In this document: piece by piece, positions 17,687-25,884 of the stretch
How the letters are laid out: every line of letters begins with the position of its first letter
Numbering within the stretch: the stretch's first letter is position 1
From: Pseudoalteromonas holothuriae
GTDB lineage: Bacteria > Pseudomonadota > Gammaproteobacteria > Enterobacterales > Alteromonadaceae
Assembly (NCBI RefSeq): GCF_945859825.1
Contig: NZ_CAMAPC010000003.1
Coordinates: forward strand, 186,001-250,000
Direction: 5' to 3'
Length of the DNA stretch: 64,000 nucleotides
The notes under the pieces: model-generated
Database searches by the model: none
The model's input: the letters and a program-made list of their open reading frames with translations, nothing else
What the model was told of the DNA's origin: nothing
Position numbers and translations under genes: made by a program

Positions 17687-18574
17687 GTGAAAAATATAAA
17701 ACAAAAATTCGTGTTCGTACTCTTAGCTTTTTTATCATTGTCGAAGCTTGAAGCCAGTGAGCAACCATCATTGGAGTCTACTAAATTCGTAATACCTGAC
17801 TCACAAATAATACCGATTAAAGATACTCAATCCAATAAACAGTATGCGCTGTATATTAAGTTACCTGCCACATATAAAGACAATAAAGACCGTCACTACC
17901 CGGTAATTTACTTTACTGATGCCTTATGGCATATAGAGCTACTTTCTGCTGCTACCTACTTTATGATGGAAGATGTTATTTTGGTGGGTATCTCTTGGCA
18001 AACAGATATTAAAGATGATGTGAAGCAACAATATGGCGCACATTTTAGTCGCTTTGGTGATTATTCATTTCAAAAAACGATCAACCCGAAGCATCCAAAA
18101 ATACAATACGGACAAGCCAAAAATCACCTCTCTTTTATTCGTAAAGACGTTTTTAGCTTCGTAGAAGCTCATTACCGCACACAAACTGATAATCGCAGTT
18201 ATTTAGGGTTTTCATCTGGCGGCCTATTTGGTTTATATGCATTAATGACTCATCCGGAAACATTTAAGAATTATATACTTGGTAGCCCCAGTATATGGCG
18301 CCATGGCACCGCATTATTTGATCTTGAGCACGAAACACTGCGAGGTAAAAAACCTAAAATCAATCTCTTTGTCACCTATGGCGACTTAGAGAAAGAACTC
18401 GCCCCTACTATTGAGCACTTTGTTAATACTTTTAAAAATAAACAATATTCGCTCGTATCATCAATTAGCCTTACAACGATTGAATCTGCGGGTCATAGCG
18501 ACTCTTTCCCTGAAATGGGTGTACGCGGTGTGAAGTGGCTGTCTAGCCTACCAATAAAAGAAACCAAAAAGTGA
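17687..18574 (+). CDS. Exported alpha/beta-hydrolase esterase, esterase D/IroE-like
   Basis: Periplasmic or secreted hydrolase of 295 aa. The GTG start begins a signal peptide (KFVFVLLAFLSLSKLEA). The nucleophile elbow GFSSGG has Ser176, the oxyanion region is near YPVIYFTDALWH, and a late His in ESAGHSDSF would complete the triad. This is the plan of the esterase D/enterochelin-esterase-like family (PF00756). It is followed, with a 9-bp gap to the preferred start, by a beta-lactamase-like hydrolase and is probably co-transcribed. The substrate is unknown; siderophore hydrolysis is possible in the family, but no siderophore genes are here. Confidence 0.83.
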   Translation: MKNIKQKFVFVLLAFLSLSKLEASEQPSLESTKFVIPDSQIIPIKDTQSNKQYALYIKLPATYKDNKDRHYPVIYFTDALWHIELLSAATYFMMEDVILVGISWQTDIKDDVKQQYGAHFSRFGDYSFQKTINPKHPKIQYGQAKNHLSFIRKDVFSFVEAHYRTQTDNRSYLGFSSGGLFGLYALMTHPETFKNYILGSPSIWRHGTALFDLEHETLRGKKPKINLFVTYGDLEKELAPTIEHFVNTFKNKQYSLVSSISLTTIESAGHSDSFPEMGVRGVKWLSSLPIKETKK

Positions 18575-18582
18575 GAGTAATT

Positions 18583-19803
18583 ATGAAACATAAGTTAAAA
18601 CTTAATTTGAAGTTAAAAGGCATAATAACTATTTTACTCGTCAGTGGGCTAAGTAGTACCGTAAAAGCTAACAACGATAGTGCGCACTTGCCACCAGAAG
18701 TTTCCGCTGCTGAAGCAAAGGTTAGTTTTTGGGATATGCCTTACCTAAAAAAGGCTTTTATTGATAGCACACCAAGTCAAAGAAATGACAATATTGAGGT
18801 TGGTCAGTTAGGCACTGATGGAGGTAAGAAACAGCAAATTTTAAAATTAGCAAAAGATATTGCTAATAAAAAATACGGCCTTATCGACAGCTTACTGATT
18901 GCTCAAAACAACAAATTACTATTTGAGTCATACTATTTACGAGGCCGTGTCGATTTGCCGCATATGCAAGCATCATCAACAAAGTCCTACGTTAGTTTAG
19001 CTATTGGGCGAGCCATTCAGTTGGGATATTTAACCATGAATGATTTAAACAAGCCTGTTGTTAGCTTTTTAAAAGACTTGGATCGTAGCAAGTTAGTTGA
19101 AGGTGCACAAAAAATTACACTGCACAAAGCCCTCTCCATGCAATCGGGTATGCAGATCACCAGAGAACAATTGAAAACGTTTAAAAACAACCCATCTAAA
19201 CTAAAAGGCCAAGGGCAAATTCAGACATTCCTTGAAAATAGCCCTCCCATCTCGGCGCAAACGCAACAATTTAAATATACCAACACCGATCCAATTTTGG
19301 TTATGCAAGTGCTTGATGCAGTAGTGCCAGGGTCTGCCAAAGACTTTATCAAAACAGAATTGCTCGACAAAATGGGCATTAGCAATTATGAATGGAAAGA
19401 TGACGTAAGCGGCCTGCCAATGGGGCCTTACAGTTCCAGCATGACATCACGTAATATGATCAAATGGGGTACATTGGTTCAAAATAATGGTAAGTGGAAC
19501 GGCCAGCAATTGATATCTGCCGATTACATAACGAAAGCCACCAACAGCATCGTTTATCCAAAAGCAAAAGAGACTTTCTTCATTAGTGATACTGTTACCA
19601 CCCCTGGATATGGTTATTATTTTTGGCAAGCGAATATGAAAATTGGTAATAAAAACTACTCCACACGCTCAGCACAAGGTGGCGGCGGACAATATATTAT
19701 TTTAATTGACGAGCTTGATTTAGTTATTGTACTAACTGCTCATGAAAGAGATGATAAATCCATGCAAATTGCCGCACAAAGAGTGTTACCCGCTTTCATT
19801 TAA
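18583..19803 (+). CDS. Exported serine hydrolase, class C beta-lactamase-like
   Basis: Protein of 406 aa of the beta-lactamase/esterase (PF00144) group. A signal peptide precedes the catalytic SxxK (Ser131-Ser-Thr-Lys134). The second motif YxN is at Tyr232-Thr-Asn234. The third, usually HxG or KTG, is AQGGGGQY. ATG 18583 has GAGAG upstream and is better than the GTG at 18571, which overlaps the esterase. Such proteins are more often esterases or peptidases than resistance enzymes. It pairs with the upstream esterase. Confidence 0.85.
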   Translation: MKHKLKLNLKLKGIITILLVSGLSSTVKANNDSAHLPPEVSAAEAKVSFWDMPYLKKAFIDSTPSQRNDNIEVGQLGTDGGKKQQILKLAKDIANKKYGLIDSLLIAQNNKLLFESYYLRGRVDLPHMQASSTKSYVSLAIGRAIQLGYLTMNDLNKPVVSFLKDLDRSKLVEGAQKITLHKALSMQSGMQITREQLKTFKNNPSKLKGQGQIQTFLENSPPISAQTQQFKYTNTDPILVMQVLDAVVPGSAKDFIKTELLDKMGISNYEWKDDVSGLPMGPYSSSMTSRNMIKWGTLVQNNGKWNGQQLISADYITKATNSIVYPKAKETFFISDTVTTPGYGYYFWQANMKIGNKNYSTRSAQGGGGQYIILIDELDLVIVLTAHERDDKSMQIAAQRVLPAFI

Positions 19804-19914
19804 TATCATTATTTTTTTTATTGCAAAACATCCACCTTAATGCCACTCGTTTAAGGTGATTAGATTCTGAAACAAGTCCAGAATGATAGAATAGGCCCAA
19901 TAATGAGACTAATT

Positions 19915-19955
19915 AGTAAGACGACAGTGCCCAGATAAACGTCTGTCGTCTTACT
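19915..19955. repeat. Perfect 13-bp inverted repeat
   Basis: AGTAAGACGACAG (19915-19927) and CTGTCGTCTTACT (19943-19955) are exact inverted repeats around a 15-base loop. No T-run follows on either strand, so it is a poor intrinsic terminator. It may be a transcript-end stabiliser or a remnant of mobile-element ends. Confidence 0.6.
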
Positions 19956-19994
19956 GACGAAGGTCAGGATCTTACTTTCTACCTACAGTGATAC

Positions 19995-20030
19995 TAGGCC
20001 GTGTTTATCTTAGAGGTATGAACTTTGTTT
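19995..20030. repeat. Left end of the family-1 repeat, decayed
   Basis: TAGGCCGTGTTTATCTTAG followed by AGGTATGAACTTTGTTT matches the left end at 39421 with several changes. No right end is found. Confidence 0.5.
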
Positions 20031-20072
20031 ACGCGCAATTTTAAGTAAATTAAACAATTATTTGGAGCAACA

Positions 20073-20921
20073 ATGAAGCATATTTATCTGTCGATCACTG
20101 TACTACTTTTGAATGTAGCGTTGAGTTTTATAAGCTATAGTAAAGAGTCATTTCCAGTTTTAACACAACGCTATTTGGGGCAATCCCCACCAGGCTTAAC
20201 ACCTGAGTTATTTGCGTCTGATATTGTTGCGACAACAGCGCACCTTGAAAGTGAAGTTCTGTTTTTACCTGACATGACAGAACTCTCTTTCACCCGCTCT
20301 GGTGGAAAGTACAAAGCGCCTGAGTGGATTGTTATGCAATACAGAAATAATCAATGGAGCAAAAAGCCTATTCCTGTAACTGATATTGATGATTATAAAG
20401 CACTATTTAGTCCAAGCTTGTCTGTGATTAAAAATATCGAACCTTTCAAAAATATTCCCATCGTTGGTTTCGATATATCATCTCAAGGTACATATTATTT
20501 TTATGTTCTTGATTTCAAAGATGGCAGTGGGCATATGAGCTATTCACGTCTGATCGATGGTCAATATGAAGTACCTAAAAAAATGAGCACAGCAGTCAAC
20601 AAAGGTAAATATATTGCCCATCCATTTATAGCGCCAGATGAATCTTACTTAATGTGGGATGCAGAAAGAGAAGGTGAAAATACCCCTGATATCTACATTA
20701 GTTTTCGCAAAAAAGATGGCTCATGGGGTGAGGCCATTAACATGGGAGAAAAAATAAATACTCCACGTTACGAACAACGGCCAAAAGTTACACCTGATGG
20801 CAAATATTTATTCTTTTGGAAGGGAGATGTAAAGATCAGGGAAGATGGCAGTAGATATGTGGTAGGCAGTCCCCACTGGGTAGATGCGGCAATTATTGAA
20901 ACACTTAGGCCAAAACATTAA
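20073..20921 (+). CDS. Exported PD40 (TolB-like) beta-propeller protein, paralog
   Basis: Exported protein of 282 aa with a signal peptide (LSITVLLLNVALSFISYS). The N-terminus RYLGQSPPGLTPELFA and the C-terminus HWVDAAIIETLRP match the protein at 16054-16935. Propeller blades are visible as SSQGTYYFYV, APDESYLMWDAE and TPDGKYLFFW. ATG follows GGAG. The two paralogs lie on opposite strands on either side of two exported hydrolases, so the set may act together outside the cytoplasm. Confidence 0.8.
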   Translation: MKHIYLSITVLLLNVALSFISYSKESFPVLTQRYLGQSPPGLTPELFASDIVATTAHLESEVLFLPDMTELSFTRSGGKYKAPEWIVMQYRNNQWSKKPIPVTDIDDYKALFSPSLSVIKNIEPFKNIPIVGFDISSQGTYYFYVLDFKDGSGHMSYSRLIDGQYEVPKKMSTAVNKGKYIAHPFIAPDESYLMWDAEREGENTPDIYISFRKKDGSWGEAINMGEKINTPRYEQRPKVTPDGKYLFFWKGDVKIREDGSRYVVGSPHWVDAAIIETLRPKH

Positions 20922-21101
20922 GCTTATCATAAATCTAGTAAGAAATTGCCTGCTATCGGCAGGGTGTTATAGATATGTTGATTTGAAAAATCATAAACTT
21001 TTATGTGTTACGTTTGGTGGGCTAAATGAATAGCTTTAGTTATTTAGCCACCAAGTTAACTAAAAATTTGTACCTTTGCGATAGCAATTAAAGGAGTAAT
21101 G

Positions 21102-21476
21102 ATGAGAATTCTGACCAATATTTGTTCTGATGATTTACAAAGTAGTAAACGCTTTTATGTCGATCTTTTAGGGTTCGACGTTAAATATGAAAGTGATTGG
21201 TATATTCAACTATGTTCACCTGATAATGCCGAAATTGAGTATGGTATTATCAAAAGACAACATGAGTTGGTACCTAACCTTTATCAACATAAGCCGACGG
21301 GGATGTATGTCACATTTGTAGTGTCTGATGTAGACAATACTTATAAAAAAGCAGTAGCAATGGGTTTACAAATACTCCAAGAGCCGCGCAATGAATTTTA
21401 CGGACAACGCCGCTTTCTAACACAGGACCCTAACGGTTGTTTGATTGATATCTGCTCTCCTTGCGAGATGCAGTAA
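21102..21476 (+). CDS. VOC-family (glyoxalase-like) protein
   Basis: Small cytoplasmic protein of 124 aa with the paired beta-alpha-beta-beta-beta modules of the vicinal oxygen chelate fold. The N-terminal module is NICSDDLQSSKRFYVDLLGF and the C-terminal one ends FLTQDPNGCLIDIC, the usual DPNG-DI pattern. ATG 21102 is five bases from AAGGAG and is preferred to the ATG at 21099. The family includes glyoxalases, dioxygenases and antibiotic-binding proteins; nothing here fixes the substrate. Confidence 0.83.
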   Translation: MRILTNICSDDLQSSKRFYVDLLGFDVKYESDWYIQLCSPDNAEIEYGIIKRQHELVPNLYQHKPTGMYVTFVVSDVDNTYKKAVAMGLQILQEPRNEFYGQRRFLTQDPNGCLIDICSPCEMQ

Positions 21477-21542
21477 AAGTACAAAGAGCAACCTATACCT
21501 GTGCTGGAGCTACGAGTTTCAATGGCTGCAAAAGCTAGTTCG

Positions 21543-22025
21543 TCAAAGCAATTCGTTACGAATGGTTTTGGCTGCTTGCGGCAAATTACTTAAACGCCTA
21601 TTTGCTTCAGCCAACTCAATACCCTGAATTGCTTCATAGTCATCTAAAAAGAAAGCTTTATCGTAGTTTTTAGTCTGTGGATTTTTTACATAAACCAATA
21701 CGTAGCAACGCATCTCAACTTTATCAAGCGCCCTAAAAAAGTTGATATCTTCTGACGTGATTTTAGGTTTAACAGCACGACTTAAATGCTCTGAGAATAC
21801 GTGCTTAACATATACTGACTTATCATTTCGACGATATTTTACAACATCTGTCAAACCAAATTCTGCAGCATCTTGAGTATGGATATCTTGCTCAAGTTGA
21901 ACCGTCGTTTTTTTACCAAACAATCGTAGTTTAATGCGACTCAAAAAAGACGTGTTCTTACTTTTCATATTATGCGCAAACAACATCCTTTGTTTAGGTA
22001 ACTTATAATCTGCTGTCATGCTCAT
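21543..22025 (-). CDS. Hypothetical protein
   Basis: Protein of 160 aa that I do not recognise. The start ATG at 22025 has a near-perfect AAGGAGG five bases upstream, which rules out the longer frame to 22058. It has no signal peptide. A basic N-terminal part (SRIKLRLFGKKTT) precedes a charged alpha/beta region with KVEMRCYVLVYVKN and an acidic FFLDDYEAIQG. It converges with the VOC gene. The strong ribosome site argues that it is a real, well-translated gene. Confidence 0.7.
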   Translation of the reverse strand: MSMTADYKLPKQRMLFAHNMKSKNTSFLSRIKLRLFGKKTTVQLEQDIHTQDAAEFGLTDVVKYRRNDKSVYVKHVFSEHLSRAVKPKITSEDINFFRALDKVEMRCYVLVYVKNPQTKNYDKAFFLDDYEAIQGIELAEANRRLSNLPQAAKTIRNELL

Positions 22026-22435
22026 GTTTACCTCCTTGTTACTTATTATAACCACCAATTAAAACCACGAAACTGCATAAAAAGTTACTTAATTGTTTCC
22101 AATAGGTAACTTCCTTATGTCTGTTAATTTCGCATAACTAAATATTAATATGTTAATAGTAAGGGTGGAAAGTAAATAAAATAACAAGGACTGAAAAGTG
22201 TATAAAATTTTACTTAGCCCAATTAACTGTAACTTTATGCTGCTATAGAGGCTTTTCTTTATCAAAAAAGGACAAAGAGAAACCATAACCCAATGAATAT
22301 TAATAAATTAAATAAAATGTAGGTCTAACAAACATACTTACCAGCCAAAAGATAACGCCAGCGCCAACTATAGGCGCTGTTTAATTGACATAATACCTCT
22401 AGACTCTTAGCTTGTTGTCAATAATCTTACACATC
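22026..22435. other. Intergenic region
   Basis: AT-rich, with no gene beyond short frames lacking ribosome sites. The only structure seen is the GC hairpin at 22359-22379. Confidence 0.4.
22359..22379. terminator. GC-rich hairpin, probable terminator of the SYLF gene
   Basis: CAGCGCC and GGCGCTG pair around a 7-base loop. On the minus strand it lies 57 bases past the SYLF stop, with a weak T-run (TATCTTTT) a few bases later. On the plus strand it is followed by TTTAATT. It may act in both directions. Confidence 0.45.
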
Positions 22436-22999
22436 TTAATTAAGCTCATCATCCACCCAAAACTTAGTCCCTTTTAGTACAGCTTGCAGTGCTAGGCCCG
22501 TTTCTGTCAGTGAGTAAACGGTAACATCATCAACAACCGCTTCCGCCGCGACTGCGCCACCTTGATGCTTGTGTTTAGCGGCTGCATCAGCATTACCACC
22601 AAATGCCCAACCATGCTCAATGAACCTTGCAAGTGCTTTTTGAGTATGAAAAACCATAACAACACTAAAATCTTTTGCACCAATACCAAGGCCAATACCC
22701 GCCTCAGCCATATTCATGTATGTTCGAGCACCCGTTTTGCTATTAACTGCTACACCATATCCACCACCAAAACTGGCAATGATCACATTTACATTGGCAT
22801 TATCAAATACAGCGTACCCAGCTGAGCTTGCAATTTGTTGCTGTACATCGGGCTTTTTTGAATAGAGGGACCTCAATACATCACCACGCATATCCTCCAC
22901 TGCTGCGCGTTTTTGAGCCACAGTGTTTCCTGCCGATGATACACAACCACTTAAAAATAGAACGAATGATATGATAGCCATCATAGAATTACTTTTCAT
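22436..22999 (-). CDS. SYLF/YSC84-domain lipoprotein
   Basis: Lipoprotein of 187 aa. A signal peptide ends in LSGC. The body is the SYLF (YSC84) lipid-binding domain: SAGYAVFDNANVNVIIASFGGGYGVAV, then the glycine-rich GIGLGIGAKDFSVVMVFH and FGGNADAAA. The start at 22999 has GGGGAG upstream; the longer frame is rejected. In eukaryotes the domain binds phosphoinositides; in bacteria its role is poorly defined and probably lies in the envelope. A hairpin terminator lies 118 bases upstream of the start on the same strand, which may be a leader attenuator or the end of a small RNA. Confidence 0.88.
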   Translation of the reverse strand: MKSNSMMAIISFVLFLSGCVSSAGNTVAQKRAAVEDMRGDVLRSLYSKKPDVQQQIASSAGYAVFDNANVNVIIASFGGGYGVAVNSKTGARTYMNMAEAGIGLGIGAKDFSVVMVFHTQKALARFIEHGWAFGGNADAAAKHKHQGGAVAAEAVVDDVTVYSLTETGLALQAVLKGTKFWVDDELN

Positions 23000-23116
23000 A
23001 CTTAACTCCCCTAACAGAAATGAACTCATGAATTACATTTAACTGGGTATTTTAGTAAAAGAAGCTGGCCACTACCTGAATCTACAAATATTTTTTTTAA
23101 GCATTCTTTGTAGAGA

Positions 23117-23212
23117 TAAAAAAAGGCCGCTTAACGCGGCCAATATCATGGGTAATCATGAAGGGATAAGTGTGAAATCAAAATTAGTTTACATATACAC
23201 TTAGTAAAATAA
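23117..23212 (-). ncRNA. Candidate small RNA or attenuated leader ahead of the SYLF gene
   Basis: On the minus strand there is a strong intrinsic terminator at 23118-23141: GGCCGC-GTTAA-GCGGCC followed by seven T. No gene ends before it on that strand. A good -10 box TATAAT is at 23219-23224 (followed by GTGG), with no clear -35. A transcript from about 23212 to 23117 would be close to 95 nt. It could be a free small RNA or a leader that stops before the SYLF gene. Seen: terminator and -10. Inferred: the RNA. Confidence 0.45.
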
Positions 23213-23360
23213 AACCACATTATAACGCATTTAAACATCGAAAAAAGCGAACTATACATTCAGTTAAAAAACTATTCACTTTTATGATGGTTCTGTTTAA
23301 ACCTTTTCAAACAAATCTACGACTAATCATTTAAACCTCATCTACTAACAGAAGAACATC

Positions 23361-23924
23361 ATGCTTAAATATTTAGTCGCCCTTACTATTACTGTTACCG
23401 TTATGTCAGTCTCTTTCGCTAAGAACACAACAAAAGACTTTCAAAAACAAAAAATTAGTAATGAAGAATATCGAATGATTGTATTTCAAGATTGCCAGCA
23501 AGTACTTGTTGAACCGCTAAATGATCAGCAACTAAGCAGTTACCTGGCTTTAACAACACTCTCTAAAAAGATGAAGCAGTTAGAAAAGCCTGTCGATAAA
23601 GTCAGCGCCCAAATGAGCAGGCTTGGTAAGCAAATTGAAGCCTTATCAAGTAAAGCGTTTGTAGAACATGACGGTAAATTAACAATAGATAAAACTTTAC
23701 TAGCCAAGCAAAAGAAAATATCAAACCAACTCAGTACACTGGCATCCAATCATGAAGATGATTTTAAAGCACTGGAAAAACAAGGAAAAAAAATAGAATT
23801 AGCCGCTAACAACTTTGAGTCCTTAATAGCACCACTTATTGGTGACATTAAAAACTCCCATATACAAATTTTAAAATCAGGCGAGCCAGTAAAGCCTTGT
23901 AACCTATTGTCAACTTACTCTTAA
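23361..23924 (+). CDS. Exported coiled-coil protein of unknown function
   Basis: Protein of 187 aa with a signal peptide (KYLVALTITVTVMSVSFA) and a mature part made largely of helix with heptad-like Leu, Lys and Gln spacing (about residues 60-160). Two cysteines, in FQDCQQ and in KPCNLL near the C-terminus, could form a disulfide. ATG follows AGAAG. It is followed by a strong hairpin between convergent genes. I do not recognise a family. Confidence 0.7.
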   Translation: MLKYLVALTITVTVMSVSFAKNTTKDFQKQKISNEEYRMIVFQDCQQVLVEPLNDQQLSSYLALTTLSKKMKQLEKPVDKVSAQMSRLGKQIEALSSKAFVEHDGKLTIDKTLLAKQKKISNQLSTLASNHEDDFKALEKQGKKIELAANNFESLIAPLIGDIKNSHIQILKSGEPVKPCNLLSTYS

Positions 23925-23945
23925 GCATCTTGAGCATTGTTCTTG

Positions 23946-23977
23946 GGCAGGCCATTAATGCACTTTAATGGCCTGCC
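23946..23977. terminator. Strong hairpin between convergent genes
   Basis: GGCAGGCCATTAA (23946-23958) and TTAATGGCCTGCC (23965-23977) are exact inverted repeats with a 6-base loop. No long T-run follows on either side, but the position between two converging genes suits a bidirectional terminator. Confidence 0.6.
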
Positions 23978-24074
23978 TTAGAGCTATTAGATACAATGAC
24001 ATGATTAGGGCGTTTATAAATTAGCTCCTAGGAAACCAACTCACTCTGTTAGATGAAAGTACGGAGTACAATAC

Positions 24075-25781
24075 CTAAACATTATTTTTAACCGCAAAGA
24101 AATTATACATACCGAAGAAAAAGTCTGGATGCATTTTTTCGAACTGTTCCCAACGAGTTAAGGTTTCACCAAGCTCCAATGGCTGAAATTCATCTAAAGC
24201 CTGTTTATATTGAACCATCTGTACGTTAGAAATCGCCATTGATTTAAATTCGATACCAGAGTTATTTAACAATTGATCAATCGCTTCAAGGCTATAGTTA
24301 ATCTCTTGCGGGTGAAAAACGGCATCCATTAAACCGTTACTATTAAAAAAATCATTACTGTTAAACCATTGCCTACTTTTTTGCTGTTTGGTCCACTCAT
24401 TACGCCATTGTGGTAGTTGCTTCTTGGTGATTTCATCAGTACCAAAGTAGTCAATAGCCTCTGCTCTTATGTTTGCTAACTCGCGTCGACCTAAACTGCT
24501 GTAAAAGCCTAAGATCATCAAACCATTAGATTTTAAGCACTGACTTAATCTACTAAGTCCAAGCTGTGGAGAAGCCATATGATGCAGTACACCAGTACAA
24601 AGAATAAAGTCAAACTGTTTACTTAATTTGCTAATTTCTAGTATATCTAGAAGTTCAAAGCGCACATTTTGTAATTTATAGCGTTTCACCATTTGTTGAG
24701 CATACTGCATACTAACAGGGCTAATATCTATTGCCGTAACTTGGGCATAAGGATTGGCAAAAGCGGTCTCTACGACCTGTAAACCTGTGCCACAACCTGC
24801 TATCAATATATTAGGAGTTTGAATGCTATCTAACCCCAATCTTGTCATACATTGCTCAAAACTAAGCGAGCTTAAATTGACCACTTTATATTTGGGGTAT
24901 GGATTTGCTTTATAAAATGTTTGTACTTGCTTAGAAGTTTCATTAGTAAGCTCGCTATTAGACTCCGTTTCTCCTTGAAGAACTGAAAGGTAGAACTTTA
25001 AGTCCTCAGCAATTGGTAACATTTTGTAGTGTGAAAAGCCATCTCCTCCTTGTTGCCAAAGCTCTAATGCCTCGTCAAAACTGGCATAACATAGCTTGAG
25101 TGCCATCACTTCAGAGGTAAATAAAGGGTCACTCAAATCTAATTGATTAAGTAATGTAAGTTCTTCTTTACTTGTGAAGTAAATACCATCATTGAGTAAA
25201 TTTTGACAAGCAATAGCGACCATAGTCGATAAATACTTTCGCGCATCCAAATTATTTGCAATGCACCTTAATAATTCTTTCCTACCCAATAAAATAACTT
25301 TTTCTAATTGGTGATTAGGTGTTATGGCACGCTCGATAACAGCACAAAATGTGGGATCAGCTAACATGCTTTCAAGAGGCTCATCAAGAGTGGTAATTTC
25401 TTCTGCTAAAGCTTTCTCATACTTAGCAAATAACTGCACTCTCAGATACTCTACAGCGTGACCTTCTAGGTATTGATACTTAATCGCCTCATGCAGCGCC
25501 TTCTCAAGTGGTTTTAGGTACGACGTAAAATTTATTACTTTCAATATATTAAGTAAAGAAATCAACTCACTCTGCTGGTAACCTCCAAACTGAACAGCAT
25601 CTATTGCACAACCTAGCGATTCAAAAAAACGCCCCATTTTGAGGTAGCACTGTGCAAGGCCAGAAAACGCTGCAACATTCCTATAATCTTCATCCAAAAG
25701 CTGTACAAAAAGCTCTGCTGCTTGAGTATATTGCTTTGACCGCATCAAGTTTTGTGCATGCTTTAATCTATTTTTTGACAT
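24075..25781 (-). CDS. TPR-repeat protein with SAM-dependent methyltransferase domain
   Basis: Protein of 568 aa. The N-terminus (about residues 1-75) has TPR-like helices (AAELFVQLLDEDYRNVAAFS, AQCYLKMGRFFESLGCA). After a helical middle comes a class I methyltransferase domain (about 300-440): motif I NILIAGCGTGLQVVETA, acidic motif II VTAIDIS, and LCTGVLHHM. A C-terminal region of about 120 residues is family-specific. Such TPR-methyltransferases are widespread in marine bacteria and probably methylate a protein or surface sugar. It follows the cell-wall peptidase operon by 103 bases; a link is not shown. Confidence 0.83.
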   Translation of the reverse strand: MSKNRLKHAQNLMRSKQYTQAAELFVQLLDEDYRNVAAFSGLAQCYLKMGRFFESLGCAIDAVQFGGYQQSELISLLNILKVINFTSYLKPLEKALHEAIKYQYLEGHAVEYLRVQLFAKYEKALAEEITTLDEPLESMLADPTFCAVIERAITPNHQLEKVILLGRKELLRCIANNLDARKYLSTMVAIACQNLLNDGIYFTSKEELTLLNQLDLSDPLFTSEVMALKLCYASFDEALELWQQGGDGFSHYKMLPIAEDLKFYLSVLQGETESNSELTNETSKQVQTFYKANPYPKYKVVNLSSLSFEQCMTRLGLDSIQTPNILIAGCGTGLQVVETAFANPYAQVTAIDISPVSMQYAQQMVKRYKLQNVRFELLDILEISKLSKQFDFILCTGVLHHMASPQLGLSRLSQCLKSNGLMILGFYSSLGRRELANIRAEAIDYFGTDEITKKQLPQWRNEWTKQQKSRQWFNSNDFFNSNGLMDAVFHPQEINYSLEAIDQLLNNSGIEFKSMAISNVQMVQYKQALDEFQPLELGETLTRWEQFEKMHPDFFFGMYNFFAVKNNV

Positions 25782-25884
25782 GGGCTCAAGTACTTATTGT
25801 TAGGAAATGACACTGCTTAGCTTCGTATTAAAATTTTTAAAAATCAAGGGTTAATTTTCTAAGTCGCGATCTGCTTAATGCACA

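Larger units (their letters stand above)
19804..20072. other. Intergenic region with hairpin and repeat fragment
   Basis: It holds a perfect 13-bp hairpin (19915-19955) and a decayed family-1 repeat end (19995-20030), listed separately. No gene is visible. Confidence 0.5.

Noticed and set aside
18583..19803. True beta-lactamase resistance gene
   Set aside because: The third active-site motif is not KTG or HxG-like in the usual way, and the gene pairs with an esterase; a general serine hydrolase is more likely.
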